64,000 nucleotides of DNA from Brachionus plicatilis (lineage: Eukaryota; Rotifera; Eurotatoria; Ploima; Brachionidae): the NCBI GenBank assembly GCA_010279815.1, contig QEOQ01000242.1, forward strand, positions 298,475 to 362,474. The letters run 5' to 3'. Below the pieces are notes generated by a model. That model was given only the letters and a program-made list of their open reading frames with translations. It was not told the origin of the DNA and searched no databases. Position numbers and translations under genes: made by a program. Shown piece by piece: positions 22,701-32,367 of the stretch (the stretch's first letter is position 1; every line of letters begins with the position of its first letter).

Positions 22701-24044
22701 TACACTCTTTTAGATTTTCAATAGTTTTGAATTTTAATTTTTTTAGTTTTTTACGTTTGTCGATAAGTGCGACTATATTTTTAGGCAGTGAATTTTTGAA
22801 TTTTTTGGACGGAAATTTAGGAATAGCGGAATTAGCTGCGTCTAAGATACTTTTGGTTATTTTTTCATTACTTAGATTCAGATCCTTAGAGTCAAAACAA
22901 AAAAAGACAGCTTCTAGGGCTTTTTTAAATTTTTTCCAATCAGCCTTTTTAAAGTCTAGTTTTTTTCCATTTTTCCAGCTACCTGTTTTGGAAAGCACTT
23001 TTATTTTATACTAATTTCTGCATGAGTGTTTGATCGGTTTTGACTTTTTTTGGCCAATTTTAAGAACGTGATTTTGAAAAATTTGCTCTGTTCCGGAAAA
23101 AAAGCTGTCAATCTAACTGTTTGAATGAAAAAAAATTAAAAAAATTTTAGATGAACAAATTGATGACCAAAGAAATTTCAATTGTGGTAATCTTGTTTCT
23201 CTGGTTGATGTCCATACTATTCTCGCTGCCCTTTTTTGTATTCACAAGCTACACTGTTGAGAATTTTAATGGCACCATGGTTCCATACTGCTACAATGAT
23301 CGAACATCACTCTTTGCCAGAACTTATTCATCTACATTCATATCGTTGTTTGTGTTCATACCATCGGTGATACTCAGTTTGGTCTATGTGACCCTAATCC
23401 GGAAGATAATGAAAATAAACAAGTTTCAATTATTCAATTCAAATCAGCAATATGTGTCCAGAATAAAGCGAAACTGCACAGAGAACAGCTTAAATTGTTC
23501 GGTGAACAATTCGGCTTATGGCAGCTTTTTGTTCAAGAACCGATATTCTGGAGAGTCGAGGATTTTTTTGGCCAGGTCCTTGGACGCTCAAAGGAAAAAA
23601 GCTTGCTCAAACTCTTTGACCACAAAGCACAGACAAACAGTGACCATTTGTTTGATTTCTCTGGCATTTTTCTTTTGCCAAATTCCCATCAAAATATTTC
23701 AGCTGTTCAATGTGTTTTACGAGTTTGAAAAAGTGTCTTTTGAAAACGACTTATTTAGGTTCAAAGTGATGAACACGATTTTTTTGTTTACAAAATTTTT
23801 GTTTTTTCTACACGGCATGTCCAACCCGATCATATACAACTTGATGTCAAGCAAATTTAGTCGCTCGTTCCGCAATGTCATATTGTGCAAATCCATTCAT
23901 TCTTACAATAAGCAGAAATATTTGAAGCAAATTTCGTTTTCAAATTTGAACAAACACAAAGCTAATAGTTTAAAAATTGGCAATACCAATGAATGTCAAA
24001 ATGTTAATAACCAAAGTTTTAATCTGCACGATTCATATGGCTAG
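16787..24044 (+). CDS. Rhodopsin-class GPCR A, peptide-receptor-like (2 exons, 409 aa)
   Basis: This is a seven-helix plasma-membrane receptor. Exon 1 is 16787-17122 (112 codons, ending PLH before GTAAAA). Exon 2 is 23151-24044, entered after TTTTAG, and the junction is phase 0. Exon 1 carries TM1 with G21-N22, TM2 with N-L-S-I-V-D50, W-x-F-G before Cys78, and an E102-R103-F104 version of the DRY box. Exon 2 carries the TM4 Trp, an ECL2 Asn-Gly-Thr glycosylation site and Cys, the TM5 Pro, FFFCQIP in place of CWxP in TM6, NPIIY in TM7, and a Cys (ILCK) for possible palmitoylation. The layout recalls orexin/allatotropin or TRH/ghrelin-type peptide receptors, but the ligand cannot be inferred. 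The N-terminus is very short; a stop lies in frame at 16769, so an upstream exon is possible but not seen. Receptor B is its paralogue. Confidence 0.85.
19294..19328. repeat. 35-bp near-perfect palindrome with TTTACGTAA cores
   Basis: ACGTGGATTTACGTAA faces TTACGTAAAATCCACGT with almost no spacer. The sequence matches the outer ends of the 1062-1361 MITE (GTGGATTT...TTTACGTAA) brought together. It could be an extreme deletion derivative of that family. Confidence 0.55.
19542..20389 (-). mobile_element. Internally deleted pogo/Tigger element
   Basis: Exact terminal inverted repeats CAGTCGACTCGCGTTAAT (19542-19559 and 20372-20389) enclose 848 bp. CAGT ends are typical of pogo/Tigger. A TA lies on the left side, but the right flank is TT, so the target duplication has decayed or been lost. 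Only the C-terminal part of the transposase remains (see 19766-20258). The HTH and DDE domains are gone, so the copy cannot move itself. Confidence 0.85.
19766..20258 (-). pseudogene. Tigger/jerky-like transposase, C-terminal remnant
   Basis: The minus-strand frame is open from about 20258 and includes HVRRTWNKVSPLTIRNCWQK, then SGIV. This is the diagnostic W-x-x-V-S-x-x-T-I-R-N-C-W-x-K-S/A-G motif that follows the DDE domain in pogo/Tigger and jerky proteins. A long acidic, Ser/Asp/Glu-rich tail follows, with a basic C-terminus (KSLLDYFKK). The conventional ATG (20197) lies inside the motif, so the visible start is an artefact of truncation. Upstream on the minus strand the frame is closed by TAG, and no catalytic domain remains inside the terminal repeats. 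The frame is otherwise unbroken, suggesting a fairly young deletion derivative. Confidence 0.85.
20724..22989 (-). mobile_element. 5'-truncated Jockey-type LINE in the intron of receptor A
   Basis: The element occupies about 20739-22974 on the minus strand. The 15-bp target duplication CCAGCTACCTGTTTT is exact at 20724-20738 and 22975-22989. The poly-A tail appears as a poly-T run ending at 20751, and an AATAAA signal lies just inside on the minus strand. The 5' end is truncated within ORF2, so ORF1 and the endonuclease are missing. Orientation is antisense to the host gene. The perfect duplication and unbroken frame indicate a recent insertion. Confidence 0.92.
20890..22974 (-). CDS. LINE ORF2 reverse transcriptase, 5'-truncated (about 690 aa)
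   Basis: In order from the N-terminus, the frame shows an endonuclease-RT linker rich in Lys (residues about 1-230) and then the RT motifs: KYRPISVTSCLGKILERI, SGFRQHRRTSDNL, FFDISQAFDKVWH, GVPQGAVISPLLFSIFINDV and the catalytic LLFADDL. These are followed by the thumb region (KWRLKMAPDKCCYLIFS), FLGIKFDESL and the C-terminal ALIGSIIDYSFF segment. The active-site Asp residues are present. There is no apurinic endonuclease and no RNase H. The frame is open up to a GTG at 22998, but its first residues (about VLSKTGSW) are encoded by the target duplication and flanking DNA, so no genuine start exists. RT activity would serve target-primed reverse transcription in a full element; this copy is probably inert. 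Confidence 0.9.
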   Translation of the reverse strand, partial: KNGKKLDFKKADWKKFKKALEAVFFCFDSKDLNLSNEKITKSILDAANSAIPKFPSKKFKNSLPKNIVALIDKRKKLKKLKFKTIENLKECNKLTNMIRFNISKHKNEKWENFLKSLGPNPNSSRPFWQKINSFKKGSSSNYIPKLILDLKEFNTDEEKGELFKKILSKTFSKESENSFDRSFFEMVEKNISEKEYLNSELYKNENTNFPKITLNELKNILKTLKDDSASGPDNINNQMLKNLPETFLVRLIEFFNLCLENNDIPDSWKISNITMIPKKTISHDPSKYRPISVTSCLGKILERIIKTRLYSFLESKGFICKEQSGFRQHRRTSDNLVFLSQKVSETLIRKKKVCSLFFDISQAFDKVWHSGIIYKLSKTGVPLYILEWVKNFLNNRKFFIKLNNFESTCGEIATGVPQGAVISPLLFSIFINDVPKQEKKNNSYSLLFADDLVTFFIFKKYGNISKVINSYLKKVETWLYKWRLKMAPDKCCYLIFSGNSSKNQDLVLNLLGKKIPYCDCPIFLGIKFDESLCFNSQVEFIRSRCQDRLNIIKILSHKSWKLNNKTLVGVYNALIGSIIDYSFFTIKLVSKTNIQRLQVLQNISIKSIYHLPFDTPSEIFYNFLEETKLDPIKLRLEKLFIRYLKNCFGHKNALITSLSKEYVDVFVESSRLPDFRTPLSIVSKYLQQWIVQSL

Positions 24045-24127
24045 TTGTTAATAGAAGAAAAGAGAACTTTTTTTTCATTCCGCATTTGAATGTTATTTGT
24101 ATTAAGTTTTGAATTTTTTTGTTCAAA

Positions 24128-24133
24128 AATAAA
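24128..24133 (+). promoter_or_regulatory. Candidate polyadenylation signal of receptor A
   Basis: AATAAA lies 84 bp after the stop codon of receptor A. In such AT-rich DNA the motif is frequent, so this is only the nearest plausible candidate. Confidence 0.4.
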
Positions 24134-25098
24134 TGGTTGATTTAAAAAATTTTCATTTGAATATTTTAGAATTTGAAATTAAAAAATTGTGGCAAATTGA
24201 AGTTTCAGATCAAGACCAAAAGATCAAAATGTATTTTTTTAAATAAAACGTTTTCTTTAATAATAGAGGCAAACAAATTCATGCTGTTCAGACTTGGTTT
24301 TTTTAAATTTAAAAGTACGGACTTGGACTTTATTTTTGGGTCCTTTAAACATCTGGTTGGACCAGATTTGTCATCATTGGTGGAACATTTACAATATTCA
24401 AATTTTTTTTAAAGCAGCTTGTTGGACTACATCTTTTTGATGACACCGAGCATTATCCCAAATTAAGGAGGACTCTTCAGGTCTAAAGTTCATCTAGTAA
24501 CTAATTTAGTTTTTTCTGGTAACTAACCTGGTTTTTTCACACATCAAATAAGAAATATTAAAAATTTTTTATTCCACACACAGTGTCTAAAGTTAAACTG
24601 TATAATGGGTAATATTACGTTATTTTACGTAAATTTACGTCAGAAAATGTAAGATATCATATTTTTACACTATTTTGAAGCCCCTTTCGTCATAAAAAAT
24701 AGCACCAAAAACCATAAACTTATTTTATTTGATTATAAAAATTTTCATTTAACTCATTTTATTTACTAACGCTGGGCTAAAAAGAAGGACTAAGTTCCAT
24801 TCTGAGCAGCCTGAGGTTCTCCTCGAATTTATTTAGAAAATAAAATAAATAAAATAAAATCTAAAAATCTCATAAGAATTAATAATTAGTATGTAAGGGT
24901 TTTTTAATTTTTTAAAATAGGAGATATATAATTTTTTTTCTTTTATCGGCACATATAAAACAAACATATAAAATAATAAAAAATATATAATGGTAATATT
25001 CAATCAAAAAAAAAATTACTCAGAGAATATTTTGATAAAAAACAAAACTTAAACCAAATCAAAAAATATAGAATGAAACAATTTTATAGATTATCTCT
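24134..25098. other. AT-rich intergenic DNA with an isolated TTTACGTAAATTTACGT motif
   Basis: The motif at about 24624-24640 matches the core of the 1062-1361 MITE family. No gene is supported; the frame 24173-24412 has no family features. Confidence 0.45.
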
Positions 25099-25560
25099 TC
25101 TCCAAAATATCTCAACATTTTCTTCAAAAATTTATTCATTAAAGATTTTATAGAGAATCTGTTAAGAAACTACAAAAAATCTCTAAATCTTTTTGACTGA
25201 TAGAACAGATCAAAAATTTTAATGAGAAAATAGAGAAAAAATAAAGATTTTTTTATTCAAATTAATGATTTTTTTTTCTCTAAAATATCTCCATTTTTTC
25301 TTCAAAATAACTCAATTTATAAAGATTTTTTAAAGAATCTTGAAAGAATTAACAAAATATCTCTTTAAAAGTTTTGACTGGTAGAACAGATTAAAAATTT
25401 TAAAGATAATTAGAGAAAAAACAAAGATTTGTTTTGTTTAAATAATGATTTTTTTTTTATCTCTGAAATATCCCCATTTTTTCTTCAAAATAGGCCAAAT
25501 TTTAGAGATTTTATAAAGAATCTTTAAAGATACTGCAAAAAATCTCTATAAAATGTTTGA
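25099..25560. repeat. Diverged tandem repeat, about 180-bp unit, 2.6 copies
   Basis: Units start TCTCYAAAATATCTC at 25099, 25277 and 25460. Each carries TTTTTCTTCAAAA, then AGATTTTRTARAGAATCT, then TTTGACTGRTAGAACAGAT. Spacing is 178 and 183 bp. Confidence 0.8.
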
Positions 25561-25587
25561 CTGGGTGGGTAATAATAGTGGTGTAAA

Positions 25588-26189
25588 GTTCACGAAATTC
25601 AAAACTTTAGTGCTATCTGAATTTCACATTTTTGACTCGAAATTCGTAATCTACGCCCTGGAAAATCCCATAAAAAAATTTTTTTTTTGGGGGGGGGCTA
25701 AAAAAAATTTTTTACACCCAGGGTTCCAAAAATAGCAATTAAATCCTTTAAAAAGTTGCTGTTCTTTAAGACTCAAAATCTAAAAGATAAAACTTAAATA
25801 TAATAAAAAAGTATATATATTCTGAAAGAGCATAAAATTCTCTACATGTTAATATAATTTAGGAAAAAAAAAAGGGTGCGGCGGTTTTTGTTGGCTAAAA
25901 AAAGAAAAAAATATGTTTTTTCTGGTTTAAATCGTATCTCCTCCGAGGGATCAATTATGACCAAACTTTTTTTTTTTTCAAATCTAGACAAAATTCTGAA
26001 CAAATCTATGGTTTTACTTTTTTACTTTATTGCTTTATTTTTCTTAAATCTCTTCAAATTATGGGATTTTTAACAAATTTGTCTATAAGTATTCTATTCG
26101 TAGAAGTATCCTATTAGAGGGCTTAGATTACGAATTCCGAGTCAAAAGTGTGAAATTCAGATAGCACTAAAGTTTTGAATTTCGTGAAC
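25588..26189. mobile_element. Foldback element with about 80-bp inverted repeats
   Basis: GTTCACGAAATTCAAAACTT at the left is inverted at the right end (26108-26189). The arms continue through TAGTGCTATCTGAATTTCAC and GACTCGAAATTCGTAATCTA. The centre contains a G9 run near 25690 and no conserved coding sequence. Confidence 0.8.
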
Positions 26190-26269
26190 ATTAGATGACC
26201 AACTCGATGCAGTTACCTCTGTGTCAGATCGGAGCCGTTGCTCAAAAAGGTACAGGGAAAGGAAATGAG

Positions 26270-26564
26270 TAGGATTCGTGGACCGGTTCGAAACCGAAGC
26301 AAATTTTTGAAACTAGTTTTTTTTTCCAAACCGGATTGTTAATACTTTTTAAATTATTTTATAGAATCAAAGTTAAATCTTTAGATTTAATAAAAAGCTT
26401 ATACCTTAAAGAAAATATCCAAATAATAAACCAAAATTTTTTGAACAATAAATATATTTTATTAAACTGCCGGTTTGAACCGACCGGTTTCAAAAAAAAC
26501 TAGTTTCAAAAATCGGTTTGAAGAATTGAACCAATTTGACTAGAAACCGATTCGAAACACCCTA
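26270..26564. mobile_element. ACCGGTT MITE family, copy 1
   Basis: The left end TAGGATTCGTGGACCGGTT matches the inverted right end CTAGGGTGTTTCGAATCGG and the family end seen at 57613 (TAGGGTTGGTGGACCGGTT). The right half shares AATTTTTTGAACAATAAATA with the 57.4-57.6 kb copy. Flanking TA dinucleotides could be a 2-bp duplication. It has no coding capacity. Confidence 0.75.
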
Positions 26565-27084
26565 GAGATCAGCGCCTCCCCATTATCCACCAGGATAGAA
26601 AGGGACATATTATTAAGTAATTTTTGCCGAAAACGCTTACATCCAAATAAAAAACGGATTTTAGAGGAAAAAGTATAAAAATAATAAAAATATTTGAAAT
26701 TTATTAAACAATTTTTTAAAAAAAACATCACAATTTATTTTTTTTTTCACCGTTTTACGTTAAATTACACAATTTAATGTAATGATATACAATTTTCATT
26801 CTTATTATTTAAATTAATGTAAATATTTGAAAATAACAGCAAAGTAAAATTTTTGATCAAATTTCAAGCGCTCAATCTTGCTCAAAAATTTTTAGATGCG
26901 CAATTAAATTTTATCGCAGATTTTTAATTTTTTTAAAATTTCAAATCTTTATATTTAAACTTTTGAAAAAAGAATTTTAATTTCTAATAGTGCATAAATT
27001 AGACAAATAAATTAAAAAATTGAATAATCGAAAAGAAAAAAAAGGAGAAATTTAAGAAATAATTAAGAGATAGAAAAATCAACA

Positions 27085-27172
27085 AAACCTATCAATATTC
27101 GATTGATTAATCTTCTTATTTTAAATTATTTAATCGATGATTCATTCAATCAATCGATTGGAGTGGCTTCCC
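27085..27172. mobile_element. Partial hAT-type MITE end (ATCGATT family)
   Basis: In reverse complement, CCACTCCAATCGATTGA followed by ATCGATTAAATAATTT matches the left end of the 31171-31455 element. No partner end was found. Confidence 0.5.
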
Positions 27173-27295
27173 AATAATTTTAATTATAAAAGAAATAAAT
27201 ATTTTTTGTTTAGAATCAAATCGTAGCCTCTAATGGGTTTAAAATTGCTCTTGATATTAGACGAGTTTTCTCTTTCAAAATAAGAAAGACAACTG

Positions 27296-28012
27296 CCGTA
27301 ATGCCTTGCCCCCTAATGCATTGCACTTTAAACCAGAATTCTGGATTTTAATGCTGCATTTAACCCACTTTTTTTTCCAGATACGCTGCGACTAAAAATG
27401 CTGCAGTTAATGTCAAAATTTTGGTATAAATGCCACATTAAATATGTAAAAAATAATAAAAATATATTTTTCTATTTTTTCTAAATTTGAAACATAATTT
27501 AAAACGAAATTTTATTTAAATTGATAAAAAACTGTATTTTAATATAAAAATGGCATAAAAATTTCCGTATAAAAATTATTTGTTTTAAAAAAAAATTATA
27601 TGAATTATATTTTTAGCATGATATTTTTTTTTTTATTTTGAATGCTGCAGTTATGAATATAATTGTAAGAATTAAGATAATAGTTATAAAAATTATAAAA
27701 AAAAATTGGACACTTAAAAGCGTTAAAAATGTATTTAATAAACTAGCATTGAAACTCAAAATTTTTACTTTACATGCATGCATTATGTCCGAAATACATT
27801 TTTTGTGTTTCAAATTTTGAAACAATTGAAAAAATAGAAAAATATATTTTTATTATTTTTTACATATTTAATGCGGCATTTATACCAAAATTTTGACATT
27901 AACTGCAGCATTTTTAGTCGCAGCGTATCTGGAAAAAAAATTGGGTTAAATGCATGCATTAAAATCCAGAATTCTAAAAATAAATGCCGCATTAGGGCGC
28001 AAGGCATTACGG
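27296..28012. mobile_element. 717-bp foldback element with about 190-bp inverted repeats
   Basis: Ends CCGTAATGCCTTG are inverted at 28012. The arms extend through CCAGAATTCTGGATTTTAAT-like sequence, TGCTGCAGTTAATG and ATGTAAAAAATAATAAAAAT. The right flank is TA and the left is TG, so a TA duplication may have decayed. It is followed after only 23 bp by a second foldback with similar CCGTA ends. Open frames on both strands inside the arms are reverse-complement images, not genes. Confidence 0.85.
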
Positions 28013-28035
28013 TATTTGCATATATCGTAAAAGTA

Positions 28036-28511
28036 CCGTATTCCCTCGTTCGATATTGCAGCCTCACAACCTGAAATATAACTTTGGCGCAGGCAATAAA
28101 TACCATCTCGCCGTATGTTAAAAAATTCTTAACTTACACCGCTAGCGTCAAATAGAGTTTCTTCTATTCTAAACGCGGCAATATTTTTTGAATTTTATTA
28201 TTTTTTCAAATCAATTTAAAATTTTTTCAAAAAATAATGCCGCGTCTAGAATCAAATTCTAGTATTTTTTTTTAAATTGAATAATAAAGATATTCAAAAA
28301 CATTTTTTTTATTTATGACAGAAACTCTATTGTTAATGCTGCATTAAAATAAAAAATCTTTACTTTCAACGTGGGCCAAGACTCGAAATACAACTTTGAC
28401 GCAAGCGGTGTAAGTTAAGAATTTTTTAACATACGGCGAGATGATATTTGATGCCCGCGCCAAAGTTGTATTTCAGGTTGTGAGGCTGCAATATCGAACG
28501 AGGGAATACGG
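28036..28511. mobile_element. 476-bp foldback element with TA target duplication
   Basis: Ends CCGTATTCCCTCGTTCGATA are inverted exactly at 28511 and flanked by TA on each side (28034-28035 and 28512-28513). The arms are about 125 bp and contain a CTTAACTTACACCGC segment. A second, inner palindrome (about 28168-28262, ACGCGGCAATATTTTTT and its inverse) sits in the middle. Diverged relatives of the arm sequence occur at 36835-37204. TA duplication suggests a Tc1/mariner-type mobiliser. Confidence 0.85.
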
Positions 28512-30364
28512 TAATACTAAAAAATTAACTCTATTTTCCCTAAAATTTTAAAGAATTGGACTATGTTAACAGGCTCTTTAAATTTCATTGCATTGATTTT
28601 TAATTTAAAAGATTCAACATTAAAAGTTTTGATCTTAATAAATCTAAGTAGTACTAATTACTGCTATACCTGTAAATTAATACTCTACTGCTTGCGGATA
28701 GGATCCACTAAGTTATCCTACTACTCCTACTACTACTTACCGTATTATCTTGTTTAAGAATGTCCCCCTTAATACACGAAACTACATGTTTGGTGCATGC
28801 ATCTACTTAGACTTCACAATGCTAAAAAAAAAGTTTAAAAGTGCGACGAACTTAATTTGTAATTTTGAGTAATAGACGGTGTTTAAAATAAGAAATTCAT
28901 TTAAAAACGCTTAGTTTATATTCAAAAAATTTAGTTAGGAGCAGCACATTTATTTGGACAACAAAAAAAAATTTAATTTTTTTTATTTTGGTTATAAGGG
29001 CAGTGTTAATAAAAAAATTCTAAATATTAAAAAATATTAAAAAAAATTATTTTTCGGATGTAAAAACGGCATTTAAATTTGAAAATTAATTAATTAATTA
29101 AGCAATTCATTATTTTATTTTTTAGGAAGCATAAAAAAAATTTAGCTATCATTAATTAATTTTTTTTACTAGCAGTTAAAAAAAATTTACTGTCAGAAAG
29201 AAATAGATCTCGTTTTGAATATCGAAATGGACTTCAGTTTCCTAGTTTAAAATATTGATTGATTTAATAGTTTGAAATTTTTTGGTAAAATATCTAATTG
29301 AATTGAAAAGATACCTATAAAAAGTGGTAAGGATTCATTTGTTCATAGATCTTTTTTTGTCAATTTTATCGATTTTTTAAAAACCTATTTCACTAATTAC
29401 TGTAATCCTTAAGAGTTTTAATCCTACTTCAAATAAGTCAAAATCATAATTGCTTTAAGTCTTTTAAGAAATTTCCATTTAGGCAGCATTATCTTTTTCA
29501 AATCCAAATTCAAATTAGCTAATTTTCTCTGGATCAATTACCTAATTTTTTATACTTTAAAACTCATTAAAAATTGAAATCTTGATATGACTTATTTTTT
29601 CATTTTCTAATTCAATTTTGGCTTCCTTATCAAATTAATTAAACCTTTTGAAAATTTCAAATTAAAATTGTGACCTTTTTCTTTTCTTTTTATTTTTCTT
29701 GGCCATTTGAATGAGATTTTATTAGACAATGATAATGCAGAGGGGATAGGATTATGAAGCATGGTCATGATTTCATTTTTAGACTATTACCACTATTGAA
29801 ACATAGACTTATTATTTATATTTTGTTGTCATAGATATTAATAAAACATAAACTTTTTTGTAAAAGTTAATAAGAAATCAAGTCAAAAAAGTAGAAAAAG
29901 TTTATTAAAAGATTAAAAAAATGCCATTTTGATTTTAAAAAAAGTTAAAAAAAGTAATCAAGTTCTATTTCAGAAGCATTTTCGAGTTTCGCCTCATTTC
30001 TTTTCTTTTTTGAATTAAAAAAATTTAACTCCATGTTTAAGCTCACTTGTTTAAAGATTCAATATTAAAAATTTTAGTCGATCTTATTCTTTTTTGGATT
30101 CACATTTAATATTTTTCCTCATATCCTCCCAAAAGAAAGCAGCTTCATTTTGAATTTATTAGAGTAAATTAATATTATTTATTGTAAAGCTGGTCGCGCA
30201 TAGATCTTTTGGCAGAAGAAAAAAAAGAGATTTAATTAAAAGGCTAATAATATGGTTACGCCAATAAATGGAGGACACAAGCAAGGATAAATAAAGGATT
30301 TTTTTATTTCACTTGCCAGTTGGTAGAATATTATTTCTATATCTGATATGGTAGATGGATCGTA
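28512..30364. other. AT-rich intergenic DNA
   Basis: No gene, RNA or structured repeat was recognised. There is a short CTACTACTCCTACTACTACT microsatellite near 28718-28737. Confidence 0.45.
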
Positions 30365-30618
30365 CATTTATTGGCAAAATGTTATTTATTGTACATTTTT
30401 ATATTTCTACATTTTTACATTTTTGAGAGAAGAAATAAAAATCTCAAAATCAAAAAATCTAAAAAAATCCCTTTTTATTAATTGCGAATTTATTATTACT
30501 TTTCTTGAATGAAAATATTTTTAGATTTTTTGATTTTGAGATTTTTATTTCTTCTCTCAAAAATGTAAAAATGTAAAAATATAAAAATGTACAATAAATA
30601 ACATTTTGCCCATTTATT
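30365..30618. mobile_element. GGCAAAATGTT MITE family, copy 2
   Basis: The element 30373-30610 is bracketed by the exact 8-bp duplication CATTTATT (30365-30372 and 30611-30618). Arms of about 105 bp match copy 1 at 7441-7767 almost base for base. The centre is about 90 bp shorter. Confidence 0.9.
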
Positions 30619-30697
30619 TATATTAAAAATTTAAACAATAAATAAAATTTTCACAATCAAATTTTAGCATTTAAAAGCGACATCTTTTACAAACAGT

Positions 30698-30755
30698 ACC
30701 GATTCGTCACGTGGATTTTACGTAAAATTACGTAAATTTACGTACTGTGTATACT
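30698..30755. repeat. Solo end of the TTTACGTAA MITE family
   Basis: ACCGATTCGTCACGTGGATT followed by repeated TTACGTAAA motifs matches the left end of the 1062-1361 element together with its flank (CCGATTTGACAAGTGGATTT). No inverted partner lies nearby. Confidence 0.45.
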
Positions 30756-30766
30756 GTTTTATAAAG

Positions 30767-31105
30767 TTACTTTGTTTGCAAGATATTATATTTTGTACAG
30801 AAGTTATCTTTGGGTATGACAATATAAACATATGATACTGTTTTAAACATGCTCAAAAAGTTGAGATAAAGGTTCAAAAATGATGTGTTTTTAATTAGTG
30901 AAAAGACTTGGTCCAAAGAAAGATAAAAAATAGATAAAGGCGTTGGACAATTTATGTATCGTAATTCAAAATTGTGTTTATATTCACTCAGAAGTTGTTT
31001 TGTGTTATTGTCGCCAAAGGTATTTAAGCAAGGGAATGAGTAATCAATAATGGAACCAATAAGAGATTTATAGATTAAGCAAACTGTAGTCAGACATTGC
31101 TAAAA
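30767..31105 (-). pseudogene. LINE ORF2 C-terminal remnant
   Basis: The minus-strand frame begins after a stop at about 31105 and contains TTVCLIYKSLIGSIIDYSFP, which matches the segment LVGVYNALIGSIIDYSFF of the intact LINE at 20890-22974. The frame stays open for about 110 codons, but resemblance fades after this motif. No start codon or reverse transcriptase core is present. Assignment rests on the one motif and its relation to the nearby Jockey-type element. Confidence 0.6.
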
Positions 31106-31170
31106 AATGGATCTGTTTTTTTTTGGATAAAAAACGGATCCATATTTTCTGGCCGAAAAACACTAACAGA

Positions 31171-31455
31171 TAATGTTGGTTATCCACTCCAATCGATTGA
31201 GAAAATTCATAAATCGATAATTTTGTCTAGCAGATTATTAAATCGAGTAATTTTTTCTAGATGACATAATCTCTTTGATAATTTATCTCCAGATTAAAAG
31301 TAAGGAATTAGCAAAAAATAAATTATTTTATTTAATAATCGACTAAAAAAAATTAACAAATATAAGAGTCGACTAAAAATAATTAGTCGATTTAATAATC
31401 GACTTATTTGTCGATTTATAGTTAGTTGATTATTGATAATCGATTGCCAACATTA
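31171..31455. mobile_element. 285-bp hAT-type MITE (TAATGTTGG ends, ATCGATT-rich)
   Basis: TAATGTTGGTTATCC at the left is inverted as GATTGCCAACATTA at the right. The interior has many TCGATTATTAAATCG motifs pointing both ways. The end sequence matches the TAGTGTTG end of the 6177-7162 element, which has an 8-bp duplication. A duplication is not evident here. Confidence 0.65.
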
Positions 31456-31839
31456 ACTACGGCTGAGTACCATCTTATCACTATTGTATGCAAAATTTAA
31501 AAAGCTTATCAACAAAATCACCAGCTAAGCTCTTAGACTTTTACTTAGGTCTGCTCAAGCTTTTAAACTTCTATTCATGAAAAATTTTTTAAAAATTTTA
31601 TCTATTAATTTATCGATTTTAAATTCCAGTTAATGATTTTATATTTTTGAAATTTTCCTTGATTGTAGTTTTTTTAGCAAAATTTTCCATTTTTTTTATG
31701 TTTTTTTTAAAGAAATATGACTATTTTTTTTAAATATTGTGTATTTTTTATTGTTTTTAATTTCGATAATATTTTCTGTCATTAAAAAATTTTTTTGTAA
31801 ATTTCATGTTTGGTTAGAAAATTTTAAATCATAAAAAAC

Positions 31840-32040
31840 TATGAGGAATGGTAAAACCTTCTCTAAGTCCTTGCAAATTACCCCAAGGTTCTGGAGAATA
31901 AAGAACAATAAGCCTAAGACAAAGACTCTGTAAAAACTCCGACTTTTTTAAATTTCTTTTTCACTTTAACCCCATGGCTTATAAAAAAAATTAAAAGCTT
32001 ACCATTTAATTTCAACTTATTACCTCAGTATTGCTTTATT
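31840..32040. repeat. Dispersed repeat, left part (copy also at 48.74-48.94 kb)
   Basis: Shared blocks include ATTACCCCAAGGTTCTG, CTCCGACTTTTTTAAATTTC and TTTAACCCCATGGCT, closely matching 48745-48930. The right part of the same repeat appears at 34250-35035, so this copy seems to have been split by the elements at 32376-33113 and 33600-34041. Confidence 0.65.
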
Positions 32041-32367
32041 ATTTGACCTATTTTTTTTTTTCTGGTCACCCTTTTACCTTCTGCAGTTAATTGGGTGATG
32101 CTTTATTGGGTAAATTAGGTTAACCCAGTTACTCGTGATTTTGTAAATATTTAGCCCGAGAACTAACCACCGAATTCACCCAATTAGCTCAATAAGAATT
32201 GCAAAAGGATTTTTTGTTTTTTTTAATAATATAAATATTTAAAATATTCTTTATTATTATTCTTTTAAATATACGCTACAACATAACTATTTTGAAAAAA
32301 ATTTAAACGAATTATTAACGAATTTAAAATATTTAATATATTTAATTTATTTAAAATATAAATGTTT

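Larger units (their letters stand above)
17123..23150 (+). other. 6,028-bp intron of receptor A, enlarged by transposons
   Basis: The donor is GTAAAA at 17123 and the acceptor is TTTTAG ending at 23150. The homologous intron of receptor B is only 178 bp. The intron contains a fused palindrome (19294-19328), a pogo/Tigger remnant (19542-20389) and an antisense LINE (20739-22974). The remainder (17240-19280, 20400-20720) is AT-rich with no recognised feature. Reading through the donor would add about 36 residues unlike any GPCR segment before a stop, which supports splicing. Confidence 0.8.

Noticed and set aside
22265..23014. Plus-strand open frames opposite the LINE
   Set aside because: They are antisense shadows of the reverse transcriptase frame.
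23495..23728. 77-aa frame inside receptor A exon 2
   Set aside because: It is an out-of-frame shadow of the GPCR coding sequence.
27613..28106. Four open frames on both strands
   Set aside because: They arise from the mirrored arms of the foldback elements and have no domain signatures.
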